From assembly GCA_023091735.1 (NCBI GenBank), contig JALKBU010001372.1:1-11944 (forward strand): a DNA stretch of 11,944 nucleotides, written 5' to 3'. Of this stretch, positions 1 through 6,855 are shown in pieces. Every line of letters begins with the position of its first letter. Position 1 is the first letter of the stretch. Position numbers and translations under genes: made by a program. This DNA is from Trichomonas tenax. Taxonomy: Eukaryota; Parabasalia; Trichomonadida; Trichomonadidae. The notes under the pieces were generated by a model. That model saw nothing but the letters and a program-made list of their open reading frames with translations, had not been told where the DNA came from and ran no database searches.

Positions 1-157
1 CATCTATTCATATCAAAAATATAATAATTTAAACTAAAACATTAAAAGTATTGTTTAATATAAGCGATAAAAAAAAAATAGCCAAATATAATATGCTAAA
101 AAGTTGTAGATTAGGAGAAAGCTATTTTTTAGTCCCAAAATTCATGGAAAAATTAAC

Positions 158-185
<28 letters not shown>
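158..185. repeat. 28-base poly(A) run
   Basis: An uninterrupted run of 28 A residues. It could be plain replication slippage or the tail of an old retroposed transcript. No target-site duplication or gene body next to it decides between these. Confidence 0.95.
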
Positions 186-188
<3 letters not shown>

Positions 189-251
189 AAAATTTCACTG
201 AAATATTGCTATCTCAAGAAAATATATTATAAATACAAAAGATCAGAAGAT

Positions 252-461
252 TTACAATGTTGTAATCTGCTGTGTCAAAAACATGTCAAAATTTAATTTT
301 AATTTGGCAAATCCTTTGAATGATAAACTTAAACGTATATTTGCATGTCATATGTCATCCTTTAACCTTAAAGTGACAAAGTATTGTTTGGAATCTTTAA
401 GCGTGATTTCAACACGTTCGTCGTCAGATGTGTTAAGCATATGTACAACAAGATGGTTTTA
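252..461 (-). pseudogene. Possible decayed coding fragment, unknown
   Basis: On the minus strand a frame runs 68 codons between TAA codons, broken only by one TGA at 348-350. The first 36 codons have a charged, protein-like composition (for example DDERVEI and KDSKQYFVTLRLKDD). Base composition here is less AT-rich than its surroundings. No family is recognised. The plus strand is also open over 283-483, and translations of AT-rich DNA often look plausible, so this is a weak call. Confidence 0.2.
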
Positions 462-766
462 TAGAACCTGCATCAAAAAATAATAATAGTAATATTTTTG
501 AGCGTATGTTTTAGGATTTTTCATGCCTAATATTCAGATCAATTATATAGTTATTGGATACTATAGTATTATTATACATTTCTGGTTTTCAATAGGTTAA
601 AATTTAGGTTGTTCAATGTTAATTGATTCAATTCTCAACTTTTTGGCTTTCTAAAGGATTCTAAATCAACATAAAGATAGAATAGAACATAGAGAAGAAT
701 GTAATTGCGTCCAAATTTGATTATAAGTGTTCAGTAATGAAATTAATGATGCATGAAAAATGATCA

Positions 767-821
767 TTTGACAATATTTTTTGACAAATAAAAATATGTT
801 TGACAAATATTTTTTTTGACA
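767..821 (+). repeat. Cluster of four TTTGACA repeats
   Basis: TTTGACA occurs at 767, 780, 799 and 815, separated by T- and A-rich spacers. The copy at 799 lies in a 19-bp string (791-809) that recurs exactly at 10082-10100, just upstream of the large minus-strand gene. It lies about 270 bp before the phosphatase start. It could be an upstream regulatory cluster or simple AT-rich repeat expansion. Confidence 0.5.
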
Positions 822-1093
822 TTCAACAAACAACGATCAAAACTGAGATCTAACAAATGATCGCTTGATATACACATATATACAGCCGACGTAATATTAT
901 GAAATAATCTGTTCAGCGTAAATATTAGAATTTATTAATTTGATCTACGAGGTTGAAATATTTAAGATATAATATTGTGAACATAACCATAGTATGCACA
1001 AAAGTGTTATCTTTAATGAGTAATCGTTAAATAGTGGAATAAACTGTCCTATGATGCTCTGGCAATCTTTTTATTTAAAAATTGTATTTTTTG

Positions 1094-1099
1094 TCACTT
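1094..1099 (+). promoter_or_regulatory. Trichomonas-type initiator (Inr)
   Basis: TCACTT matches the Trichomonas Inr consensus TCA-Y-T/A, with the expected start nucleotide A at 1096. That gives a 22-nt leader before the ATG at 1118, close to the very short leaders usual in this group. Confidence 0.6.
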
Positions 1100-1117
1100 T
1101 TATAGTAATTTTTTTTG

Positions 1118-1816
1118 ATGTCAACTTTAGTGACATTCGATATTGATGGAACTATTTCAGTGTTCGGAGGCGCATCAAGGAACCATCCACTTTCTTTTGT
1201 ACATGCTTTTAGCGAGAGATATCAACCAATTGATTATCCAGAAAAATTTTTAGGGAAACCATTTGATGGGAAGACAGATTATTGGGTAGCTAAGGAAGTA
1301 CTCATGAAATTAAAACCTGATTATACCCAGAAAGAGCTCGATGATATTATTGATTTAATTGTTGTTAAATATCACGAATTGGCCACATCAGCACCAAATA
1401 TTGTTCCACATGCTCACGAGCTACTTACTAAGATATCTCAAATGGAAAATGTCACTTTAGCAGTTGGAAGTGGAAATATTCCAGAAGTAGGTTGGAAAAA
1501 GCTCGAAATCACAGACCTCATCAAGTATTTTCCATCAAAACTTTGCGGAATGGGCAAGTTCGACACAAGATTAGAATGTTTACTCGACGCAAAGAAGAAT
1601 GCTGAAAAAGCACTATCAAAGCAATTCACACATTGTGTACATATCGGTGACACAATTAATGACGTTGAATCAGCTTTAGCAGCTGGATTCACACCAATAT
1701 TAGTTAAAACAGGAAGGCCAATCCCTCAGGAGCAACTAGATAAGCTCAACTGTACTATTGTCAATAATTTTGAAGAAGGATTTGATCAGATCATTAAAAT
1801 TATTTCCGGATTATGA
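1118..1816 (+). CDS. HAD-superfamily hydrolase, phosphoglycolate phosphatase-like
   Basis: A 232-residue protein of the usual length for a HAD subfamily I phosphatase. All core motifs are visible: motif I DIDGT at residues 8-12 (nucleophile Asp8, acid/base Asp10), a helical cap with GKTD near 51-54, motif II as GSGN at 117-120, a lysine in the motif III region (Lys127/128 or Lys147), and motif IV GDTINDVESALAAG starting at 177, with Asp178 and Asp182 for Mg2+. It should remove phosphate from a small metabolite in the cytosol; the family is close to phosphoglycolate phosphatase and similar enzymes, but the substrate cannot be read from sequence. No signal peptide or membrane segment is seen. 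The ATG at 1118 is chosen because the upstream in-frame codon is TTG and an Inr lies 22 nt before. TAAA tetranucleotides 24 and 28 nt after the stop could be polyadenylation signals. It converges on the MSP gene. Confidence 0.88.
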   Translation: MSTLVTFDIDGTISVFGGASRNHPLSFVHAFSERYQPIDYPEKFLGKPFDGKTDYWVAKEVLMKLKPDYTQKELDDIIDLIVVKYHELATSAPNIVPHAHELLTKISQMENVTLAVGSGNIPEVGWKKLEITDLIKYFPSKLCGMGKFDTRLECLLDAKKNAEKALSKQFTHCVHIGDTINDVESALAAGFTPILVKTGRPIPQEQLDKLNCTIVNNFEEGFDQIIKIISGL

Positions 1817-1839
1817 GTCTTTATGTTATAATTTAGTTA

Positions 1840-1847
1840 TAAATAAA
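1840..1847 (+). terminator. Putative TAAA polyadenylation signal of the HAD gene
   Basis: Two consecutive TAAA tetranucleotides lie 24-31 nt after the stop codon. UAAA is the reported Trichomonas polyadenylation signal. The motif is short and frequent in AT-rich DNA, so position is the main support. Confidence 0.35.
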
Positions 1848-1885
1848 TGCATGCTGATCTATATATATATTTTACCAAACAAATT

Positions 1886-1889
1886 TTTA
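1886..1889 (-). terminator. Putative UAAA signal overlapping the MSP gene stop
   Basis: The TAA stop at 1889-1887 is followed by A, making TAAA. A polyadenylation signal that overlaps the stop codon is typical of Trichomonas transcripts. It would place the 3' end inside the 70-bp gap shared with the convergent phosphatase gene. Confidence 0.4.
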
Positions 1890-2972
1890 TACATTTTTGT
1901 TGCCTTGTTCTGTAACAAAGATAACGCCAGGTTTTCCTTGCTGCACAGTGAGGAGGCAACCAGAAGAGTCATAGTAATCCCCGTCAATACAAAATATCGG
2001 ATCTTCGCCTTCACAAGTCATCATTAGCTCGAAAGTGTAATTTGGCTCTTCAATATCCGCAAACGCATCGGGTTCATACCAGTTGACAATTGTAGATTGA
2101 TTTTCGCTTTCGTTATTATCTTCATTTTTAATTTTGAGGTGAATTGACTGCTCAAGGATATCCATTTCTGGTGTGTACGGTAAATCGTTATGGTGGTGCC
2201 TCTTTGGAATTCCAGAACGCTTTGGCGTTGGATCTTCTTTAAGAACTGCTGGAACAGGAAGTTTTGAACGCTTCTTTGGTGTCTCCTGTTCTTTTTCTTG
2301 GACTAGTGGTGGCTGCTCTGGTTCTATTTCTGGTTCTTGAATTTCTTGTTTTTCGCAAATTGATCGTGCACTGCTTTTACCAGAGCGCACGGAGGCCTGC
2401 GATGTTCTGTCACTCTTTGGACGCATATTTAATGCAAAATCTGCTTCTTCGAATGTTAAATCTTGTTCGTTATTTTTATCTGTCAGCTGTGGACGCTTGA
2501 AAGATGAGCGAGACGGTATTTCCCTGACTCCATCGTCGTCAGAGAGTACAACTTTTGCGCTTTGCTTAGAAGCTGAACGCGCTGAAGACGGAGTTTTAGA
2601 ATGCTGTTCCGCTTTCACAGCGGCTTCGAGCTCATCGACAGAAACAAGTGAAACTGCTGGCTTTAAGACGACTTTTAGCGGTTTTTTGCCACCTTCGATC
2701 AAAATAATATCATCTGGAACGATTCCGACGTTAGATCCTTTCGCAATGAACAAACATTCTGATGATTCTGACGTGAGATTGAATTTTGTGACACCTGAAA
2801 TTATCCTTCCTTTTGCATCTGTCAAAACAAACGAACCTGTCTTAGGTGGATGCACTTGGACCTTACAGGCAATGTTCCCGAGGTTTTTTATTGTCAGTCG
2901 GACCCTCTTCGCTGTCCTCTGCTGACGAACATCAAAAGAGACTTGCTCAGGAAAAACAACAATTTCACCCAT
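1887..2972 (-). CDS. MSP (major sperm protein)-domain protein with long disordered tail
   Basis: A 361-residue protein. Residues 1 to about 105 form an MSP/VAP-like beta-sandwich: it opens with a FPEQVSFDV strand, followed by RVRLTIKNLGN, then PPKTGSF and alternating strands up to PLKVVLKP. From about 115 to 270 the chain is low-complexity, rich in Ser, Lys, Glu, Gln and Pro, with basic patches (TPKKRSK, PKRHHHN). The last 90 residues are acidic, then hydrophobic and Gly-rich, with many aromatic residues, suggesting a second small folded part. There is no C-terminal membrane anchor, so it is not a classic ER-bound VAP. MSP folds bind protein partners such as short acidic peptides or form cytoskeletal polymers; the partner here is unknown. 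I start at the ATG at 2972 because the codon six bases upstream is GTG. No clear Inr is seen upstream, and a repeat-element end lies only 69 bp before the ATG. Confidence 0.85.
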   Translation of the reverse strand: MGEIVVFPEQVSFDVRQQRTAKRVRLTIKNLGNIACKVQVHPPKTGSFVLTDAKGRIISGVTKFNLTSESSECLFIAKGSNVGIVPDDIILIEGGKKPLKVVLKPAVSLVSVDELEAAVKAEQHSKTPSSARSASKQSAKVVLSDDDGVREIPSRSSFKRPQLTDKNNEQDLTFEEADFALNMRPKSDRTSQASVRSGKSSARSICEKQEIQEPEIEPEQPPLVQEKEQETPKKRSKLPVPAVLKEDPTPKRSGIPKRHHHNDLPYTPEMDILEQSIHLKIKNEDNNESENQSTIVNWYEPDAFADIEEPNYTFELMMTCEGEDPIFCIDGDYYDSSGCLLTVQQGKPGVIFVTEQGNKNV

Positions 2973-3043
2973 TGTCACGTTTTTAAATTTTTATTTTTGA
3001 CATTTTACAATTTTTTTTTAAAAAAACATTTTGGCAATTTAAA

Positions 3044-3150
3044 CTGATGTGCGAAAAATGATACTATCGGAAATTGAGAGAACCCATTGAAAAATTAAGT
3101 GAGATGTTTAGAAATTATTTGGTCATCCAGTATCATTTTTCTCACATTTG
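3044..3150. mobile_element. 107-bp MITE-like element, copy 1
   Basis: It starts with CTGATGTGCGAAAAATGATAC (3044-3064) and ends with an inverted version of it (3130-3150), matching at 18 of 21 positions. Inside are GAGATGTTTA and AAATTATTTGGTCAT (3112-3126). The second copy at 5859-5965 has the same length, the same terminal nine bases and both internal strings, in a different arrangement. It has no coding capacity and lies just upstream of the MSP gene. No clear target-site duplication is seen. Alternatively its left end pairs with 4245-4270 as the end of a larger element. Confidence 0.5.
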
Positions 3151-4220
3151 AATTTTTAGCCTCGTGTGTTGAAAGGAAGAATCGCGAACAAGGTTGGCGA
3201 TCAACATAAAACTATGGTCCATATCTCTGTTCATGAAAGAATGAAAAATACCTAAAATTCAGAGAATATCAGATCTGATATCCTCTAAACTAGGCCATTA
3301 AACAATAATTCTTTTGTAAAACAAAACAAAAACAATAATAGCAACAAAAGATATGCAAAACAATAAGACTTCGGTAGGTATGAAGTCAAATTACATATCA
3401 ATCATATATTGAATATTCTAGGAAGAGTGCTACTACTAAAATTCTATTCTCCTGGGATACAAGTGACCAATGCTCTAATTTAATTCATCATATGAAGAAA
3501 GTCTTTCAAGAAGTGTTTTCGATACGGTTTTAAGAGCTTCTAGAACATATTAAGGCAAAGTAAAACAGTTACATGTTACAAGTTCATAGCGATTTTTCAT
3601 TGGTTTGATGAAAATTCAATGGGTACGCAATGGATTTTAATATCTTTACTTAAAATATCAAGATTAAGATATTGGAATCATCATTAATGAGATAAGTAAT
3701 GTAGAAAATTAGTGAGGATGCTCTCTTTAGGCTACAAATCATTACGTATTCTTTGGAATATCATCAAAAGTAAACAAAATGAATAATTCATCCTTTGCAC
3801 TCTAGCTGCATAAACTGTAAATGAATCCTAAGCAGTAACATGAAATAAATAGTTGGTTTCAATATTCAGATTTTGAAAGTTTTAAATTGAACAGCAATTC
3901 TTTGAGAAGATATTAACAAAACTGTAGAAAGTATATGGAGATGGTATTCAAGCAATTTAACGTTTTTTTTGCTGAATTTTTTAATAACCTACAATTTCAA
4001 AATGTTTGGCCGAATTTTTAATTTGCATCATTGATAATTCTTAGAGCTTGAGATTTGAAGTCAAATTTCGTATAATGTAAATACAATATGGAAAATATTC
4101 CGAATAATATCAGTGGTAATGAAGTGGTGTATTGAGTATTGATACCCATTTATAGATGAAGGTATCAAAGACTCGTTTTACACAATTTTGGTGCAAGAAT
4201 CAAAACTCTCCATTTAGATT

Positions 4221-4270
4221 TGTAAACATCTCAAAAAAATGTGTTAGTATCATTTTTCGCACATCAGTTT
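4221..4270. repeat. Right end of the inverted-repeat element family
   Basis: Shares an exact 18-bp string (4221-4238 with 5919-5936) and the CGCACATCAG end with the copy at 5859-5965. It also forms the 26-bp perfect inverted match to 3041-3066. The matching left half expected for a 107-bp copy (near 4161) is not recognisable, so this is a solo end or the right end of the 1.23-kb element. Confidence 0.55.
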
Positions 4271-4271
4271 A

Positions 4272-4502
4272 CAAAATATTTTGACAATTTACAAAACGTG
4301 TCGACACCGTCTCATATTGAGATTCTAAGCATAACACAAAGTGATGCTTAAGGACAGCTGGATATACTGACAAAGTTAGGGCAGATCTGGCCATTGTTTT
4401 TTTATCATCGGCGTTGCAGAAAAGAAATTTGAACTGCTTCATAATGGCAAGATCGAAATTATTAACGAAAACATTCCCGAAACTCTCGTAATTTGGAGGA
4501 TT
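4272..4502 (-). pseudogene. Possible coding remnant, 77 stop-free codons, unknown
   Basis: The minus strand is open for 77 codons, ending at a TAA (4269-4271) that lies inside the element end. The only internal ATG that could start it is at 4442. GC content is higher than in the neighbourhood and the composition is protein-like (NNFDLAIMKQF, RSALTLSVYPAVLKHH). No family is recognised. The plus strand also gives plausible fragments here, so strand and reality are both uncertain. From 4504 to 4945 I see nothing certain, only short broken frames on both strands. Confidence 0.25.
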
Positions 4503-4945
4503 TCATATCTCTGCATAGTGTAGTCAGCGGGGTTTTGATTATTTTTCTTTGTCTAAGTCTATTTCAAAGTAAAATATTGACTTGATATATTCAATAAGGA
4601 GATTGTGTTGAGATCCATCACTACAACGCGAAGCATCCATGCACACTACAAAACTCTGACATTTAGAAATGAATCAACGAGTTAATTTCATTACTCTGAA
4701 TACTATAACGAGGTTTTGAAAAAAATTAAATATTGATGTCTATTATCTAAAGTTGGCTCTTCATATCCAACCCCACCGATACATGTTAGTTAATATAAAA
4801 TATACCAGCTGAATACAGCTCTATCATGATTTGAACTTCTATTGTCTTCTAAAGGGGTCAAAAAACATTTCCTTTTTCTGAGAAGCAGAACAAAGAAATA
4901 AATGGAGTCAAAATCTTTAAAAATCACATCAAAAGAGCATAGCGT

Positions 4946-5020
4946 TTATTCGGAAGCACCTTTGGATTTTATGAATTGAACAATTTCAAGAAACTTCATT
5001 GCAAATGATAATGGAGATTT
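4946..5020 (-). pseudogene. Lone ankyrin-repeat module
   Basis: Minus-strand translation gives KSPLSFAMKFLEIVQFIKSK then GASE and a TAA stop (4946-4948). This fits the ankyrin pattern (T/S-PL-S-A at the first helix, EIVQFI for the second helix, then the G-A turn) and matches the modules at 6145-6680. Only about 24 codons are open; a TGA lies just upstream in frame at 5024-5026. It reads as the C-terminal scrap of a Trichomonas-type ankyrin protein. Confidence 0.6.
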
Positions 5021-5094
5021 ATATCATAATGATGATAAAATGTGAATGATTGATTTCATATCATAAAAATGATAAAATGTGAATGATTAACATT
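5021..5094. repeat. Two tandem 37-bp AT-rich units
   Basis: Unit 1 (5021-5057) and unit 2 (5058-5094) share ATATCATAA, ATGATAAAATGTGAATGATT and most positions between. The sequence resembles the ATGATGATTGAATGAGAT-type spacers between the ankyrin modules further right, suggesting the same satellite-like filler. Confidence 0.75.
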
Positions 5095-5133
5095 AAATCA
5101 TAGTGACAATTCAACTAGTTTGATTTACTTGAG

Positions 5134-5388
5134 TTATTGATTAGTAAAGCTTATTTGTTCATGAATCGCATTGAAATTCCCAATATGAAATAATAATGCT
5201 TCAAAATTTCCATAATCCCTTACTGTCTTTTTGATTAACGTCAAAAGGAATTTTCTATACCTCGATTCGAAATAGATTTTTTGAATTTGTTCCATTTCCG
5301 ATTGATTTTGCGTCAGTGACAGCATGACATCAAATGGAACTCTGAAGCACGTCACTTTTTTGAACAGTAAGTCAGTGAAAGACGTCAT
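5134..5388 (-). CDS. Small hypothetical protein with a good initiator, perhaps a truncated ankyrin-protein N-terminus
   Basis: An 84-residue frame starting with a true ATG at 5388, with a TCACTT initiator 17 nt upstream. The product is mixed charged and hydrophobic, mostly helical in appearance (MEQIQKIYFESRYRKFLLTL, then FEALLFHIGNF), without signal peptide, membrane segment or a motif I can name. It is followed 110 bp downstream on the same strand by an ankyrin module (4946-5020) after AT-rich tandem repeats. Many Trichomonas ankyrin proteins carry a helical N-terminal region before the repeats, so this may be such an N-terminus cut off by a stop. That link is inference from position only. 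It could equally be a short independent gene. Confidence 0.45.
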   Translation of the reverse strand: MTSFTDLLFKKVTCFRVPFDVMLSLTQNQSEMEQIQKIYFESRYRKFLLTLIKKTVRDYGNFEALLFHIGNFNAIHEQISFTNQ

Positions 5389-5401
5389 TTGTTTAAAACA
5401 A

Positions 5402-5407
5402 AAGTGA
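5402..5407 (-). promoter_or_regulatory. Trichomonas-type initiator (Inr) for the 84-residue ORF
   Basis: On the minus strand this reads TCACTT, the same hexamer as before the phosphatase gene, with the start nucleotide A at 5405, 17 nt before the ATG at 5388. Its distance is what makes the small ORF credible. Confidence 0.45.
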
Positions 5408-5505
5408 TATAATTGAATAAACTTGACCTAGATCACATGATTAACGACATCATTAATGATTTAGACTTTAACAAAAAGTTGGGAAACTCGATGGTTAATT
5501 TTTTT

Positions 5506-5652
5506 TCATCGGGTGCGAAAAGTTCTCTCTCCAGAAAAATCTATAATTTTAAAACGAATAAATGTGATCTCAGCACCTAGAGCATCTGCGGTTTCAATAG
5601 CTGGATCATACAAAATTTGAAATTTCATGGATTGAAACTTCGATAGTCTTGA
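5506..5652 (-). pseudogene. Possible coding remnant, unknown
   Basis: The minus strand is open for 48 codons up to the TGA at 5506-5508, and includes an ATG at 5628. The translated text is protein-like (DPAIETADALGAEITFIRF, then FSGERTF). The same frame continues upstream to about 5830 with only two stops and a hydrophobic stretch resembling a membrane segment (VFLAANLLLWF). No family is recognised. Three stops in about 110 codons is fewer than expected for DNA this AT-rich but not decisive. Confidence 0.3.
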
Positions 5653-5858
5653 TTAAAAATGAATAATGGTAGCGCACTCACTCATGTACCACACACCTCC
5701 TAAATGTTCATAAAATGAATACTGGGCCAGTCAAAACCATATGTTACAAACGCGATTTTTGAACCACAATAACAAATTAGCAGCAAGAAAAACATATATC
5801 ATGCATACAATAGCCAACTATTGTTGTATCAAATTAACAAAATGACATCAGTTATAAA

Positions 5859-5965
5859 CTGATGTGCAAAAGGGAGTAAATCTTCTCAAATTATTTGGTC
5901 ATTGCGGAATTATGTAATTGTAAACATCTCAAAAAATTGTGATGGTACTCACTTTCGCACATCAG
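5859..5965. mobile_element. 107-bp MITE-like element, copy 2
   Basis: Begins CTGATGTGC and ends GCACATCAG, a perfect 9-bp inverted terminus with further partial pairing inward. It shares AAATTATTTGGTCAT (5888-5902) with copy 1 and an 18-bp string (5919-5936) with the end at 4221-4238. It has no coding capacity. An inverted CATCAGTT abuts its left end (5846-5853), possibly the leftover end of a further copy. Confidence 0.55.
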
Positions 5966-6144
5966 CTCAGAATTGCAAATTTTAACAGTTGACATCGGAG
6001 CTGTTTTCAGGGAGAAAGAGAAAGCTTTGGATAGGATTTATCTAATATATGTAATAATTAATAGAATATGTTGTTAATTAGGCATTTAAGCAGTATTCAT
6101 TAAAGCCGCATGAATTCGAGTGAGAAGTTTTCTAATTATTATCA

Positions 6145-6677
6145 TTAATTTAAACGTGCTTTGTTGGCATCTGCACCATGATCAACGAGGTATTGGACAA
6201 TCTCAAACGATCGGCCTTTAACTGCAATTGATAGTAGAGTCTCAACAATAAATGATGATTGAACAAGATTGATAAATTTCATCATATAATGATGATAAAT
6301 TCCTTTTCAAAATAATGATTGAATGAAGTTGATAAATGATATTTAATAACGATGATTGAATGAGATAAACAAATTACCACTTTGTTGACATTTGCTCCAT
6401 GCTCGACGAGGTATTGAACAATGTCAAGCAATCTTTCCTCAACTGCGATGGATAATGGAGTTTTATTAATAAAAGGTGATTGAATAAAATTGATAAAAAT
6501 TATTTCATAATGATTATTGAATAGAATTGATAAATTTCATTTAATAATGATAATTGGATGAGATAAATAAATTACCGATTTGTTGACATCTGCGCCATGT
6601 TCGACGAGATATTGAACAATGTCAAATAATCTCTTCTTAACTGCAATGGATAATGGGGATTTATTAATAAATGGTGA
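6145..6677 (-). pseudogene. Decayed ankyrin-repeat gene fragment with three modules separated by AT-rich spacers
   Basis: Three minus-strand ankyrin modules are clear: SPLSIAVKKRLFDIVQYLVE then HGADVNK (rightmost), TPLSIAVEERLLDIVQYLVE then HGANVNK (middle), and TLLSIAVKGRSFEIVQYLVD then HGADANK ending ARLN and TAA at 6145-6147. They recur at 198 and 221 bp. The first two share one frame with a single TGA (6537-6539) between; the last is shifted after a TGA at 6282-6284, where an ATG at 6282 could restart a 45-codon frame. Ankyrin modules mediate protein binding, and Trichomonas has a very large ankyrin family. With frame breaks, spacers and no N-terminus this is best read as a degenerate fragment. 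GTAAT follows two modules, but no matching 3' splice site (nor the conserved Trichomonas one) is seen, so introns are unlikely. Confidence 0.7.
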
Positions 6678-6783
6678 TTAGATGAGATCGATAAATATGA
6701 TTTAATAATGATGATTGAGTGAGATAAATAAATTTCATTTAATAATGATGATTGAATGAGATTGATAAATATTATTTAATGAA
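6678..6783. repeat. Satellite-like AT-rich repeats (ATGATGATTGAATGAGAT type)
   Basis: Degenerate units built from TTTAATAATGATGATTGA-(A/G)TGAGAT and GATAAAT recur about every 35-40 bp here and between the ankyrin modules (about 6251-6376 and 6472-6572). They separate the ankyrin fragment from the 3' end of the large gene. No coding potential beyond the ankyrin frame is apparent. Confidence 0.65.
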
Positions 6784-6816
6784 AAAAAAAGTTTTATATA
6801 AAATACAAACAAACAA

Positions 6817-6820
6817 TTTA
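6817..6820 (-). terminator. Putative TAAA polyadenylation signal of the large gene
   Basis: Minus-strand AATAAATT lies about 36 nt after the TGA stop at 6856-6858, within a short unstructured 3' flank. UAAA is the reported Trichomonas signal; the motif is common in such DNA. Confidence 0.3.
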
Positions 6821-6855
6821 TTATTATACATAATATAAACAAAATGATATGATTG

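Larger units (their letters stand above)
1..1093. other. AT-rich intergenic region without a convincing gene
   Basis: This stretch is strongly AT-rich and carries homopolymer runs, scattered TTTGACA repeats and only short open frames on either strand. The two open frames at its left end (51-296 and 283-483 on the plus strand) lack a recognisable domain, and the first runs through a pure A tract, so I do not call them genes. The last 30 bases before 1118 hold the start site of the phosphatase gene. A weak minus-strand coding trace at 252-461 is listed separately. Confidence 0.6.
3041..4270. mobile_element. Possible 1.23-kb non-autonomous element with 26-bp perfect terminal inverted repeats
   Basis: Positions 3041-3066 and 4245-4270 are exact reverse complements over 26 bp, better than the internal match within copy 1. 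The interior (about 3155-4220) is AT-rich, with frequent stops in all frames and no recognisable gene, as expected for a deletion derivative moved by a transposase from elsewhere. Flanks are only loosely similar (acattttggcaattt before, atattttgacaattt shortly after), so a target duplication is not proven. It may instead be two separate short elements whose facing ends are alike. Confidence 0.45.

Noticed and set aside
51..296. Plus-strand 81-codon frame with a poly-lysine run
   Set aside because: The first codon is not ATG and the lysine run is just the 28-base A tract; no protein features.
2264..2925. Plus-strand frames opposite the MSP gene
   Set aside because: Shadows of the minus-strand coding region; the Ser/Glu-rich coding strand gives hydrophobic or Ser-rich antisense text.
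3155..4210. Protein-like fragments on both strands inside the 1.23-kb region
   Set aside because: Stop density (about one per 15 codons in the best frame) is near the random expectation for DNA this AT-rich, and both strands look equally plausible.
6251..6572. Introns between ankyrin modules (GTAAT after two modules)
   Set aside because: No AG or conserved Trichomonas 3' splice site lies before the next module, and part of the filler is open in frame.
6145..6790. CRISPR-like array because of regularly spaced repeats
   Set aside because: The repeats are coding ankyrin modules with AT-rich satellite filler; spacers are related to each other, and the host is eukaryotic.
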